Source of the DNA: Kiritimatiellales bacterium
GTDB taxonomy: Bacteria > Verrucomicrobiota > Kiritimatiellia > Kiritimatiellales > Pontiellaceae
NCBI GenBank assembly: GCA_030588285.1
Contig: JAUUYK010000073.1
Span: 1-5,731 of the forward strand
Length of the DNA: 5,731 nt
Direction of reading: 5' to 3'
Part shown: positions 1-5,537 of the stretch, one piece after another
How positions within the stretch are numbered: the first letter of the stretch is position 1
Layout: every line of letters starts with the position of its first letter
The notes under the pieces: generated by a model
The model's input: only the letters and a program-made list of their open reading frames with translations
Told to the model about the DNA's origin: nothing
Database searches by the model: none
Translations under genes and position numbers: made by a program

Positions 1-239
1 AAATCATCGTCTTTCGTACCGTAGACCTTCGAATCCTTCGCGATTTTTTCGAGCTGATCTTCGTAGATCATGTGGCTGTCATATAACAGCCGACCAATCA
101 AGGTCGATTTTCCATCATCAACCGATCCACACGTTAGAAATCGCAATAGATCCTTGGTCTCATGCCGGTGGAGGTATTCCGTGATATTACTAGAGATCAG
201 TTCTTTTTCTTGAATTTTATACGTTGGTGTTTCACTCAT
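1..239 (-). CDS. cysN: Sulfate adenylyltransferase subunit 1 (ATP sulfurylase GTPase subunit), N-terminal 79 residues, cut by the window edge
   Basis: CysN is the GTPase subunit of the heterodimeric ATP sulfurylase. GTP hydrolysis drives formation of adenosine 5'-phosphosulfate (APS) from sulfate and ATP by CysD, in the cytoplasm. I translated the minus strand by hand: the protein opens [14 protein letters not shown] and reaches [20 protein letters not shown]. The P-loop GSVDDGKST lies at residues 38-46 and is followed by [13 protein letters not shown], typical of CysN/NodQ. The start ATG at 239-237 is preceded by GAGAG at 250-246 with 6 bases between. The gene lies 55 bases after cysD, consistent with one operon. 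The rest (switch regions, elongation-factor-like domains, and any fused APS kinase as in NodQ-type proteins) is outside the window, so a CysN/CysC fusion can be neither claimed nor excluded. Confidence 0.95.
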   Translation of the reverse strand, partial: MSETPTYKIQEKELISSNITEYLHRHETKDLLRFLTCGSVDDGKSTLIGRLLYDSHMIYEDQLEKIAKDSKVYGTKDDD

Positions 240-250
240 TTCATTCTCTC
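235..250 (-). promoter_or_regulatory. Translation start region of cysN, sharing 14 bases with that of cysD
   Basis: Read on the minus strand, GAGAATGAAATGAG spans 248-235 and includes the cysN start ATG at 239-237. GAGAG at 250-246 is the likely ribosome-binding site. The same 14 bases recur at the cysD start (1206-1193). In both places the bases before the start contain ATG AAA TGA, a two-codon frame whose stop overlaps the real start by two bases. Confidence 0.55.
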
Positions 251-294
251 AATAATTAGATTGTAGCCAATAGTCGGATGTGGGGAGTTGATCG

Positions 295-1197
295 CTAAAA
301 ATACCCATCTCTCTTCTTGTCTTCCATCGAGGAATTATCGCCATCAATCACGCGGCCTTGCCGTTCGGAGGTGGTGGTGAGCAACATTTCCTGTACGATT
401 TCCTCAACCGTCTCGGCCTCGGATTCCACAGCACCCGTCAGCGGATAGCAACCCAACGTACGGAACCGTATTTTTTTCATTTCAGCCGTTTCGCCGTCTT
501 TCAGAGGCATCCGATCGTCATCGATCATGATCAATGTGCCATCGCGTTCAACCACGGGGCGTTCATCGGCGTAATACAGCGGAACAATTGGAATGTCTTC
601 CCGCAGTAGGTAGAGCCAGATATCGAGCTCCGTCCAATTCGAAATCGGGAAAACTCGAATCGATTCGCCCTTATTCACCTTGGCGTTATAGAGGTTCCAC
701 AGCTCAGGCCGTTGATTTTTGGGATCCCACTGATGGAATTCATTCCGAAAACTGTAGACGCGCTCTTTAGCCCGGCTCTTTTCTTCATCACGCCGTGCTC
801 CGCCGAATGCGGCATCAAATCCATAATGGTCGAGCGCCTGTTTTAGGCCTTCCGTTTTCATGATCTGGGTATGTTTTTCAGAACCATGCGTGAAGGGCCC
901 CACCTGATCTTTCCCATCGGGATTAATCCAAACCTTGATATCCACGTCATACTTTTCCGCCATCAGTGTGCGAAACTTGTACATTTCCTTAAATTTCCAT
1001 TGCGTATCAACGTGCAACAGCGGAAACGGGATTTTTCCAGGAGCAAAGGCTTTATGCGCCAAATGCAACATGACCGATGAATCTTTGCCGATGGAATACA
1101 TCATTACAGGATTCTCAAACTCGGCGGCAACTTCCCGAATAATATGGATGCTTTCCGCCTCCAACTGCTTCAAATGTGATAAATTGTAACCGCTCAT
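295..1197 (-). CDS. cysD: Sulfate adenylyltransferase subunit 2 (ATP sulfurylase catalytic subunit)
   Basis: CysD is the catalytic subunit that adenylylates sulfate to APS, in complex with CysN. It belongs to the PP-loop ATP pyrophosphatase (PAPS-reductase-like) family. From the ATG at 1197 the protein has 300 residues, against about 302 in E. coli. The PP-loop SIGKDSS is at residues 35-41, [15 protein letters not shown] at 132-146, [12 protein letters not shown] at 183-194, [13 protein letters not shown] at 244-256, and the terminal KKRDGYF matches the family. The reading frame extends 4 codons upstream to a TTG at 1209. The ATG is preferred because GGAG (1207-1204) sits 6 bases before it and would lie inside the longer version, and because [11 protein letters not shown] then aligns with the usual N-terminus. 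The gap to cysQ is 83 bases, and I see no strong promoter in it. All key motifs are present, with no sign of damage. Confidence 0.97.
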   Translation of the reverse strand: MSGYNLSHLKQLEAESIHIIREVAAEFENPVMMYSIGKDSSVMLHLAHKAFAPGKIPFPLLHVDTQWKFKEMYKFRTLMAEKYDVDIKVWINPDGKDQVGPFTHGSEKHTQIMKTEGLKQALDHYGFDAAFGGARRDEEKSRAKERVYSFRNEFHQWDPKNQRPELWNLYNAKVNKGESIRVFPISNWTELDIWLYLLREDIPIVPLYYADERPVVERDGTLIMIDDDRMPLKDGETAEMKKIRFRTLGCYPLTGAVESEAETVEEIVQEMLLTTTSERQGRVIDGDNSSMEDKKRDGYF

Positions 1198-1207
1198 TTC
1201 ATTCTCC
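1193..1207 (-). promoter_or_regulatory. cysD: Ribosome-binding site and start region of cysD (decides the start)
   Basis: GGAG at 1207-1204 on the minus strand lies 6 bases before the ATG at 1197-1195. This placement favours the ATG over the TTG at 1209, which would put the GGAG inside the coding region. The 14 bases GAGAATGAAATGAG (1206-1193) are identical to those around the cysN start. Confidence 0.7.
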
Positions 1208-1280
1208 AACTCTGGCTTAATTTCTTAAAGATGAGTATTCCTATCGGCTTATCTAAACTTTGTCCACACCAATTAGATTT

Positions 1281-2111
1281 TTATTTGCTTATTCCGCTTA
1301 CCACAAAGTAAGGGTTTAGTAGATTTTCCTTGTTATACTGCACTTCTATTGCAGAACTGCCCGAACACCTATATTCCGCGGCAGGAATTTTTTCATCATA
1401 TTGAAAGACCTTTCCACCGGCTGCGCGTACCACGGCATCGGCCGCCGCCGTATCCCACTCCATCGTGGGAGCAATACGCGGATAAATATCGGCCCGACCC
1501 TCAGCAACCATACAAAGTTTCAGCGAACTTCCGCGCGAAACCAGCGATGCTTCGCCGTATTTTTCTTCAAGATCAGCAATAAAATTCCGCGTTTCATCAT
1601 TACAATGCGATTTAGAAGCCACCACACGCAACGGCACCGCAGGCGTCCCCGAAATTTTACATTCGCTAGCCCCCGCCATAATCTGATCGAACGTTTTTCC
1701 CGCGCACTCATTCGCCTTCCATGCGCCCGACTCCGATCCGAGATACAGACGGTCTTCCACCGGAACATAGACCACGCCAATCGTCGGAACGCCCTTTTCA
1801 ATCAGCGCAATATTAACCGTAAACTCGCCATTTTTCTTAATAAACTCTTTGGTTCCATCGATCGGATCAACCAGCCAATAGGTGCTCCATGAGGCGCGTT
1901 CCTCGTAGCCAATTTCAGCACTTTCCTCTGAAAGAACCGGATACGGTGTGGTCGCCAAAATCCGGACAATAATGTTATGCGCGGCTTTGTCGGCCGACGT
2001 TAGCGGCGATGCATCGGCTTTATATTCCACCTCAAAATCCTGGTCGTAGATTTCTAAAATGGCTTCCCCCGCTTCTAAAGCGGCCTCAACTGCACGTTCA
2101 ATCATATTCAT
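1281..2111 (-). CDS. cysQ: 3'(2'),5'-bisphosphate nucleotidase (PAP phosphatase), CysQ family
   Basis: CysQ hydrolyses 3'-phosphoadenosine 5'-phosphate (PAP) to AMP, removing the inhibitory by-product of PAPS reductase and sulfotransferases; it can also act on PAPS. It is a Mg-dependent member of the inositol monophosphatase superfamily. Of 276 residues, SPLTSADKAAH (35-45) is the substrate/metal loop, LSEES (60-64) carries the metal-binding Glu, DPIDGTKEF (82-90) is the signature metal site, GSSLK (194-198) is a conserved loop, and EWDTAAADAVVRAAGG (218-233) is the second signature. The protein is about 30 residues longer than E. coli CysQ (246), spread over loops and the C-terminus, but it keeps the terminal LLNPYFVVS. 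The ATG overlaps the glmS stop by one base (TAATG), with GGTGGA just upstream inside glmS as the likely ribosome-binding site, so translation is probably coupled. An alternative ATG lies two codons later. Confidence 0.95.
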   Translation of the reverse strand: MNMIERAVEAALEAGEAILEIYDQDFEVEYKADASPLTSADKAAHNIIVRILATTPYPVLSEESAEIGYEERASWSTYWLVDPIDGTKEFIKKNGEFTVNIALIEKGVPTIGVVYVPVEDRLYLGSESGAWKANECAGKTFDQIMAGASECKISGTPAVPLRVVASKSHCNDETRNFIADLEEKYGEASLVSRGSSLKLCMVAEGRADIYPRIAPTMEWDTAAADAVVRAAGGKVFQYDEKIPAAEYRCSGSSAIEVQYNKENLLNPYFVVSGISK

Positions 2112-3949
2112 TATTCCACCGTTACGGATTTTGCGAGATTACGCGGTTGGTCGATTTCGCAACCGCGGGCAGCAGCAATGTGATAGGACAAGAGTTGCAA
2201 AGCCACGACCGTCGGGATCGGCGCAATGCAGGGCGGGCAATCCGGCACCACAATGATATCGTCAAATCCATCGGCCGCGCCCTCATCGCCCTCGCTCACC
2301 ACCGCAATCACCGGAGCGTTACGAGCTTTGCACTCCTCCGCATTTCCAATGGTTTTTTCTTTGCCGGGTATATTATTTAGGAGCGCCACGATCGGCGTAT
2401 TTTTCTGCAACAAAGCAATGGGGCCGTGTTTCAATTCGGCGGCGTGATATCCCTCGGCATGGATATAGCTGATTTCTTTTAATTTAAGCGCGCCTTCCAA
2501 AGCCACCGGATAGAGATAGCCACGTCCAATAAAAAAGGCGTTTTCATACGAGGCATATTTTTCTGCAACCGCCTTAATGGCCTCATTTTGAGCCAAAACT
2601 TTTCCGACAAGATCCGGCAAGCGCTCAATCCACTTGCAGATTTCTTCCCCTTCATAGCGCGTCATTCGACGGCCACGACCCAGTTTAAGGGCCATCATCA
2701 ACATAACCGCAACCTGACACGTGAACGCCTTAGTCGAAGCCACGCCAATTTCAGGCCCCGCGTGCAAATAAACACCCCGACCCGTTTCGCGTGCAATCGT
2801 CGAACCCACGACATTACAAAGTCCGGCCACAACAGCCCCTTTATGCTTCGCCTCACGAACCGCTGCCAGCGTATCGGCGGTTTCGCCCGATTGGCTAATC
2901 GCCACGACCAAATCCGTTGGCGTGACAATTGGATTACGATAGCGAAACTCGGCCGCCTGCTCCACTTCAGCCGGAATTCCCGCCATCTCTTCAATTGCGT
3001 ATTCCCCGACCATTCCGGCATTCATGGACGTGCCACACCCCACCACCAGCACGCGGCTAATTTGGGCGGCATCGCGGGGCGAAAATTCGAGCCCAGAAAG
3101 AACCGAGGTGCCCATACTAAAGTCAAGCCGACCCCGAATGGCATTCCGAATGGCAACCGGTTGCTCAAATATTTCCTTGAGCATAAAATGAGGATATTCC
3201 CCTTTTTCCGCGGAGCCAATATCCCAGTCCATTTCAGTTACTTCTCGATTCACCGGGGCGTTTTGCAGGTCAAACATTTGCACGCCATCGGCCGTAATGA
3301 CGGCCATATCGTAATCTTCCAAATACATCGCATCGCGCGTATGCGGAATAATGGCCGAGGCATCACTAGCGATTAGTGTTTCGTCCTTTCCAAGTCCAAT
3401 CACAATGGGACTGCCGCAACGCGCGGTTACTAATTTTTCCGGCTCGTGATCGGTCATCACGATTATACCGTATGTGCCTTTAATTTTCTTCAGGGCTTCG
3501 CTCACCGCTTTTTCAAGATTTCCTTGATAGCAATAAGCAATCAGCTGAACTAACACTTCCGAATCGGTATCCGACACACATTCAATTCCCTGTTGTGCCA
3601 AGCCCGCTCTAATATCCTTATAGTTTTCAATAATGCCGTTGTGAACCATCACAAAATGACCGGATGCATCGAGATGCGGATGCGCATTCAACTCCGTCGG
3701 CGGACCGTGCGTTGCCCAACGGGTATGACCAATTCCTCGTGAGGACTGGCGCAGAACCTCCAGATCTAAAACTTCCACCTTTTCGCGCAGCCCTTTAATT
3801 TTTCCGGGATTTTTAACCACCCCGATCGTACCGTCATAAAGACAAGCAACGCCCGCAGAATCATAGCCACGGTATTCCATTCGGCGGAGACCATCCAACA
3901 GAATACTCGAGGCGTTTCGCTTTCCAAAATATCCTACAATTCCACACAT
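2111..3949 (-). CDS. glmS: Glutamine--fructose-6-phosphate aminotransferase (isomerizing)
   Basis: GlmS converts fructose-6-phosphate and glutamine to glucosamine-6-phosphate and glutamate, the committed step to UDP-N-acetylglucosamine and other amino sugars. At 612 residues it is close to the E. coli enzyme (about 609). The class II glutaminase domain starts MCGIVGY with the catalytic Cys2; HTRWATHG (75-82), HNGIIEN (103-109) and SDTDSE (126-131) are its binding motifs. The first sugar-isomerase (SIS) domain shows VGCGTS (303-308) and SQSGET (352-357). The second shows EGALKLKEISYIHAEGYHAA (485-504) and LKHGP (506-510), and the protein ends DQPRNLAKSVTVE as expected. The start ATG is preceded by AGGA (3961-3958) with 8 bases between. 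A 149-base leader separates it from the NusG paralogue and holds an ops-like element. The gene overlaps cysQ by one base. Because it lies in a regulated cluster it may be a second, pathway-specific copy rather than the housekeeping one; the window cannot tell. Confidence 0.97.
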   Translation of the reverse strand: MCGIVGYFGKRNASSILLDGLRRMEYRGYDSAGVACLYDGTIGVVKNPGKIKGLREKVEVLDLEVLRQSSRGIGHTRWATHGPPTELNAHPHLDASGHFVMVHNGIIENYKDIRAGLAQQGIECVSDTDSEVLVQLIAYCYQGNLEKAVSEALKKIKGTYGIIVMTDHEPEKLVTARCGSPIVIGLGKDETLIASDASAIIPHTRDAMYLEDYDMAVITADGVQMFDLQNAPVNREVTEMDWDIGSAEKGEYPHFMLKEIFEQPVAIRNAIRGRLDFSMGTSVLSGLEFSPRDAAQISRVLVVGCGTSMNAGMVGEYAIEEMAGIPAEVEQAAEFRYRNPIVTPTDLVVAISQSGETADTLAAVREAKHKGAVVAGLCNVVGSTIARETGRGVYLHAGPEIGVASTKAFTCQVAVMLMMALKLGRGRRMTRYEGEEICKWIERLPDLVGKVLAQNEAIKAVAEKYASYENAFFIGRGYLYPVALEGALKLKEISYIHAEGYHAAELKHGPIALLQKNTPIVALLNNIPGKEKTIGNAEECKARNAPVIAVVSEGDEGAADGFDDIIVVPDCPPCIAPIPTVVALQLLSYHIAAARGCEIDQPRNLAKSVTVE

Positions 3950-3968
3950 AATTTAAATCCTAATGGGT

Positions 3969-3998
3969 ATAATAAACGATGTACGCTGCAGCTAAAAA
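3969..3998 (-). promoter_or_regulatory. Weak candidate promoter for glmS
   Basis: Minus-strand TATTAT (3974-3969) matches five of six bases of a -10 box. Eighteen bases upstream is TTTTTA (3998-3993), a poor -35 box that overlaps the end of the ops-like element. Initiation would fall some 12-15 bases before the glmS start and just upstream of or at its ribosome-binding site, leaving a short leader without the ops site. The match is weak, and read-through from the upstream genes may be the main source of transcript. Confidence 0.25.
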
Positions 3999-4008
3999 CG
4001 CTACCGCC
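3997..4008 (-). promoter_or_regulatory. ops-like element (RfaH-type recruitment site) in the glmS leader
   Basis: The minus strand, which is the coding (non-template) strand of the operon, reads GGCGGTAGCGTT. This equals the E. coli ops element GGCGGTAGCGTG, as I know it, at the first 11 of 12 positions, including the GGCGGTAG core. The CG-GTAG-CG miniature hairpin that RfaH reads in the non-template strand is intact. Two further bases upstream (AG) extend the resemblance to JUMPstart sequences. The element lies 47 bases before the glmS start and about 90 bases after the stop of a NusG/RfaH-like gene, in the correct orientation. A given 11-mer is expected by chance about once per four million positions, so the match in this short leader is unlikely to be accidental. 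Function is inferred, not shown. Confidence 0.7.
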
Positions 4009-4017
4009 CTCGGTCGA

Positions 4018-4034
4018 TCAGCCGCTTGGGCTGA
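4018..4034 (-). other. Hairpin in the glmS leader just upstream of the ops-like site
   Basis: On the minus strand TCAGCC and GGCTGA form a perfect 6-bp GC-rich stem around the loop CAAGC. It ends 9 bases before the ops-like element. No T-run follows directly, so it does not look like a terminator by itself. It may set the pausing or RNA context of the ops-like site. Confidence 0.45.
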
Positions 4035-4064
4035 AACCTTCCGTTCCTTCTTAAAATGGTTTAA

Positions 4065-4083
4065 ATATCCAATCATTGGATAT
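4065..4083 (-). terminator. 19-bp palindrome after the NusG-paralogue gene; weak terminator or operator
   Basis: ATATCCAAT and ATTGGATAT are perfect inverted arms around one central base; as RNA they give an 8-bp stem with a 3-base loop. It begins 15 bases after the stop of the NusG paralogue. On the minus strand it is followed by TTTAAACCATTTT, a broken T-rich tract, so a weak or conditional terminator is plausible. An upstream ATTGG (4097-4093) could pair with the left arm as an alternative fold. A protein-binding operator is the other reading. Confidence 0.4.
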
Positions 4084-4098
4084 CCGGTGAGACCCAAT

Positions 4099-4650
4099 CT
4101 ACGCGTTGGCCATCACACGGCACTTCGTTCGCTGCTCCAACTGATGGGCAGGAAACTCCACTTCAACCAGCGTTCCGAGCATTTCGAGCAAGACAGTCAC
4201 CCGATCCTCCGCCGGCATAACCTTAATCACTTTCACTTTCAGCCCACGCATCGAGCCTTCTAAAAGGGTTGTTTCTTCGCCCACTTCCAGCGGAATACCC
4301 CCATCCACCACACTCTTTTCATCGAACCCTTCGCGCAGCTCCTCAATCACCACATCAGGAATCGAAACAACCCGGCCATTGAACGTTGGAATCGTCAACA
4401 CGCCCGGCGAATACGAAACCCTACTCTTCATCTCAACCATATCGAACCGAACAAAAATATAGCCCGGAAACATCGCCTCCTGAAACCAAACCGATCCGCG
4501 CACCGTTTTACGCCGAAACCGAACCTGTGGGCAAAAAATATCCAGTCCGAGGCGCGATGCCAGATTAGCCGAAGCCATCCGTTCCTTCTTGGGTTTGGTT
4601 CGTACGCAATACCACCGAATTCCTGATTCAAATTGTTGGATCGCCGTCAT
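4099..4650 (-). CDS. NusG-family transcription antiterminator paralogue, RfaH/UpxY-like
   Basis: Specialised NusG paralogues bind the RNA polymerase clamp and suppress pausing and polar termination in long, usually polysaccharide, operons. The 183-residue protein has a short N-terminal tail, then an NGN domain at about 12-107. It opens IRWYCVRTKPKKER, continues with FCPQVRFRRKTVRG, and holds the hallmark FPGYIFVRFD at 61-70. A KOW-type region (about 119-165) follows: LEVGEETTLLEGSMRGLKVKV, then VTVLLEMLGTLVEVEF. It aligns along its length with RfaH (WYLLYCKRGQ, FPNYLFVEFD, PGDKVIITEGAFEGF) as I recall it; the RfaH HTTT motif is not obviously kept. Housekeeping nusG normally sits with secE and rplK; here the neighbours are a GbsR-type regulator and glmS, which argues for a specialised paralogue. 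It starts 3 bases after the upstream stop, with GGGGG about 7 bases before the ATG, so it is probably coupled. The next leader carries an ops-like site. Confidence 0.9.
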   Translation of the reverse strand: MTAIQQFESGIRWYCVRTKPKKERMASANLASRLGLDIFCPQVRFRRKTVRGSVWFQEAMFPGYIFVRFDMVEMKSRVSYSPGVLTIPTFNGRVVSIPDVVIEELREGFDEKSVVDGGIPLEVGEETTLLEGSMRGLKVKVIKVMPAEDRVTVLLEMLGTLVEVEFPAHQLEQRTKCRVMANA

Positions 4651-4653
4651 TTT

Positions 4654-5151
4654 TTAGCCCCCAATCAACTTTAAAATAAGCGGTAGCATTTTACCGGCGC
4701 GATGCTGCCAATTTTCAAGCAAATCAACTTTAGCCGACAATTCATCTTTTTCATCCGATTCATACTCCTTGAGCAATTCACGAATACGAACCACACGATC
4801 TTTCCCACTGGCCACATGCGGTTGAATTTGTTCGCTAGCAAATCCCGATGCAATTTTCCGCAGCGAAGTTTCCGCCACATAATAATCTTTGCGATCGCCC
4901 GGAATATAAACCGTTCGAATGGCCCCGAACGACCGAAGAATTTTTAAGCCCTGACTCGTAGAGCCCTTGCTAATATTTAGCCTAATCCGGCAATCATCGA
5001 GGCAAAGCGGCTGGGAGGAAATAAAGAGAACTCCATAAATTTCACCAACCGAACGCGGTAAATTCAAGACATCCGCCATGCGCAGAAAAACGGCAATAAC
5101 CTCGCCTTCAATCTCGTTAAGCGAATCGGCCTCTTTAGATACATTATTCAT
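4654..5151 (-). CDS. GbsR/MarR-family winged-helix transcriptional regulator
   Basis: The protein has 165 residues from the ATG at 5151. A short N-terminal helix (EADSLNEIEGEVIAVFLRMA, 7-26) leads to a winged helix-turn-helix at about 31-95. It shows LPRSVGEIYGVLFISSQPL (31-49), the recognition helix ISKGSTSQGLKILRSFGAI (60-78), and a wing VYIPGDRKDYYVAE (81-94). The C-terminal 115-165 looks helical and charged, probably for dimerisation. This is the GbsR branch of MarR-like repressors. I recall such proteins beside exopolysaccharide genes in Verrucomicrobiota-related genomes. The frame extends three codons to a TTG at 5160, but that lies directly against the promoter -10 box, so the ATG is preferred. 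There is no ribosome-binding site before the ATG, which suggests leaderless translation. A palindrome over the promoter suggests autoregulation. The ligand is unknown. Confidence 0.88.
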   Translation of the reverse strand: MNNVSKEADSLNEIEGEVIAVFLRMADVLNLPRSVGEIYGVLFISSQPLCLDDCRIRLNISKGSTSQGLKILRSFGAIRTVYIPGDRKDYYVAETSLRKIASGFASEQIQPHVASGKDRVVRIRELLKEYESDEKDELSAKVDLLENWQHRAGKMLPLILKLIGG

Positions 5152-5152
5152 A

Positions 5153-5174
5153 GTGTTCAAAATATACTGAACAC
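5153..5174. promoter_or_regulatory. Perfect inverted repeat over the gbsR-type promoter, probable operator
   Basis: The arms GTGTTCA (5153-5159) and TGAACAC (5168-5174) are exact reverse complements separated by 8 AT-rich bases. The 22-bp span and the 15-bp centre-to-centre spacing of the arms suit a dimeric winged-helix repressor. It covers the -10 box and reaches to within one base of the ATG at 5151, so binding would block initiation. Autorepression by the adjacent GbsR-type protein is inferred. Confidence 0.65.
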
Positions 5175-5189
5175 ATCGGACTTCCGCAA
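5161..5189 (-). promoter_or_regulatory. Sigma70-like promoter of the regulator/antiterminator operon
   Basis: Minus-strand TTGCGG (5189-5184) and TATATT (5166-5161) are separated by exactly 17 bases. The -10 box matches TATAAT at five of six positions and the -35 at three. Transcription would start near 5155-5151, at or just before the ATG, giving a leaderless or near-leaderless transcript. The -10 box falls inside the inverted repeat. Confidence 0.5.
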
Positions 5190-5332
5190 CTTTTATATGA
5201 CCTTATTCATAACCGATCTAATTTAGAACGACACCCAACTAGATTGCTGATTCGTTTAGCGCGCAAGATCAGATTGACCGGAAAAACCAAAGCAAGGCAC
5301 AACCCCTTCGGTCCGAGAACACGTGTGAAAAA

Positions 5333-5398
5333 CTTTTCTCGATTGGGCTAGATCGGGAAAGGGAGCTTCGTTAGCTCCTCTTGATAGATCAAGAAAAG
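5333..5398. repeat. Long bulged hairpin with nested inverted repeats
   Basis: On the plus strand CTTTTCTCGAT (5333-5343) pairs with ATCAAGAAAAG (5388-5398), CTA with TAG, TCGGGA with TCTTGA (two G-T pairs), and GGAGCT with AGCTCC around the loop TCGTT. The right arm pairs without interruption over 26 bases, while the left arm has bulges of 4, 2 and 3 bases. A separate perfect 7-2-7 inverted repeat (5379-5394) would compete with the outer stem. No T-run follows in a way that suggests a simple terminator. It may be a REP-like or miniature mobile sequence, or a structured RNA; which one is not decided by this sequence. Confidence 0.5.
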
Positions 5399-5453
5399 AA
5401 AATTGAAACGGCGAATGAGTTTCTGGCCCACCTACAGGCCAATCGACCTTAAC

Positions 5454-5531
5454 TTAGTGCCATTCCGGACCGATACCTTTCTTGTGAGCCCCTTTTTCTT
5501 TTTCATATTCAATTCGTAATGCTCTAGCCAT
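5454..5531 (-). pseudogene. Relic resembling the N-terminus of a REP-associated (Y1, IS200-like) transposase
   Basis: A 25-codon minus-strand frame starts MARALRIEYE and ends EKEKGAHKKGIGPEWH before a TAA. MARxLRIEYxG is the standard opening of REP-associated tyrosine transposases; after ten residues the similarity stops, and the catalytic HUH motif and tyrosine are absent. The frame has no ribosome-binding site. The reading is a decayed or internally deleted element of which the start and flanks remain. Chance resemblance of ten residues, or a real small protein, cannot be excluded. Confidence 0.45.
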
Positions 5532-5537
5532 GGCTAG
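5524..5537. repeat. Perfect 14-bp palindrome centred on the relic start codon
   Basis: CTAGCCATGGCTAG is its own reverse complement and is centred on the ATG of the transposase-like relic. It could be part of the regulatory end of the former mobile element. Nothing else in the window repeats it. Confidence 0.45.

Noticed and set aside
1238..1266. Promoter-like TGGACA and TAGGAA with a 17-base spacer before cysD
   Set aside because: The -10 box matches only three of six positions. The cysQ-cysD gap can be explained as spacing within an operon.
1401..1892. Plus-strand open frame of 163 codons inside cysQ
   Set aside because: It is antisense to cysQ, which has all its catalytic motifs; the Arg/His/Ile-rich translation shows no domain.
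2588..3376. Plus-strand open frame of 262 codons inside glmS
   Set aside because: It is the antisense shadow of an intact, well-conserved glmS. Its composition (many His, Arg, Asn) is typical of reverse reading, and no motif is recognisable.
3968..3973. Perfect TATAAT on the plus strand in the glmS leader
   Set aside because: No acceptable -35 box lies 16-18 bases upstream and there is no plus-strand gene to drive.
3950..4098. A glmS ribozyme in the glmS leader
   Set aside because: I see neither the conserved cleavage-site context near the leader 5' end nor the ribozyme pseudoknot core sequences. The leader features are better explained by hairpins and the ops-like site.
3979..4263. Plus-strand open frame of 94 codons starting in the glmS leader
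   Set aside because: It runs antisense through the C-terminal part of the NusG-paralogue gene, has no family resemblance and no ribosome-binding site, so it is taken as a shadow.
4679..4690. A second ops-like sequence, AGCGGTAGCATT, on the plus strand
   Set aside because: It matches ops at only 9 of 12 positions, lies within the regulator coding region and is on the strand opposite to transcription of the operon.
5152..5160. TTG start for the GbsR-type gene, three codons before the ATG
   Set aside because: It abuts the predicted -10 box (5166-5161), so it would lie upstream of the transcription start. The ATG at 5151 fits better.
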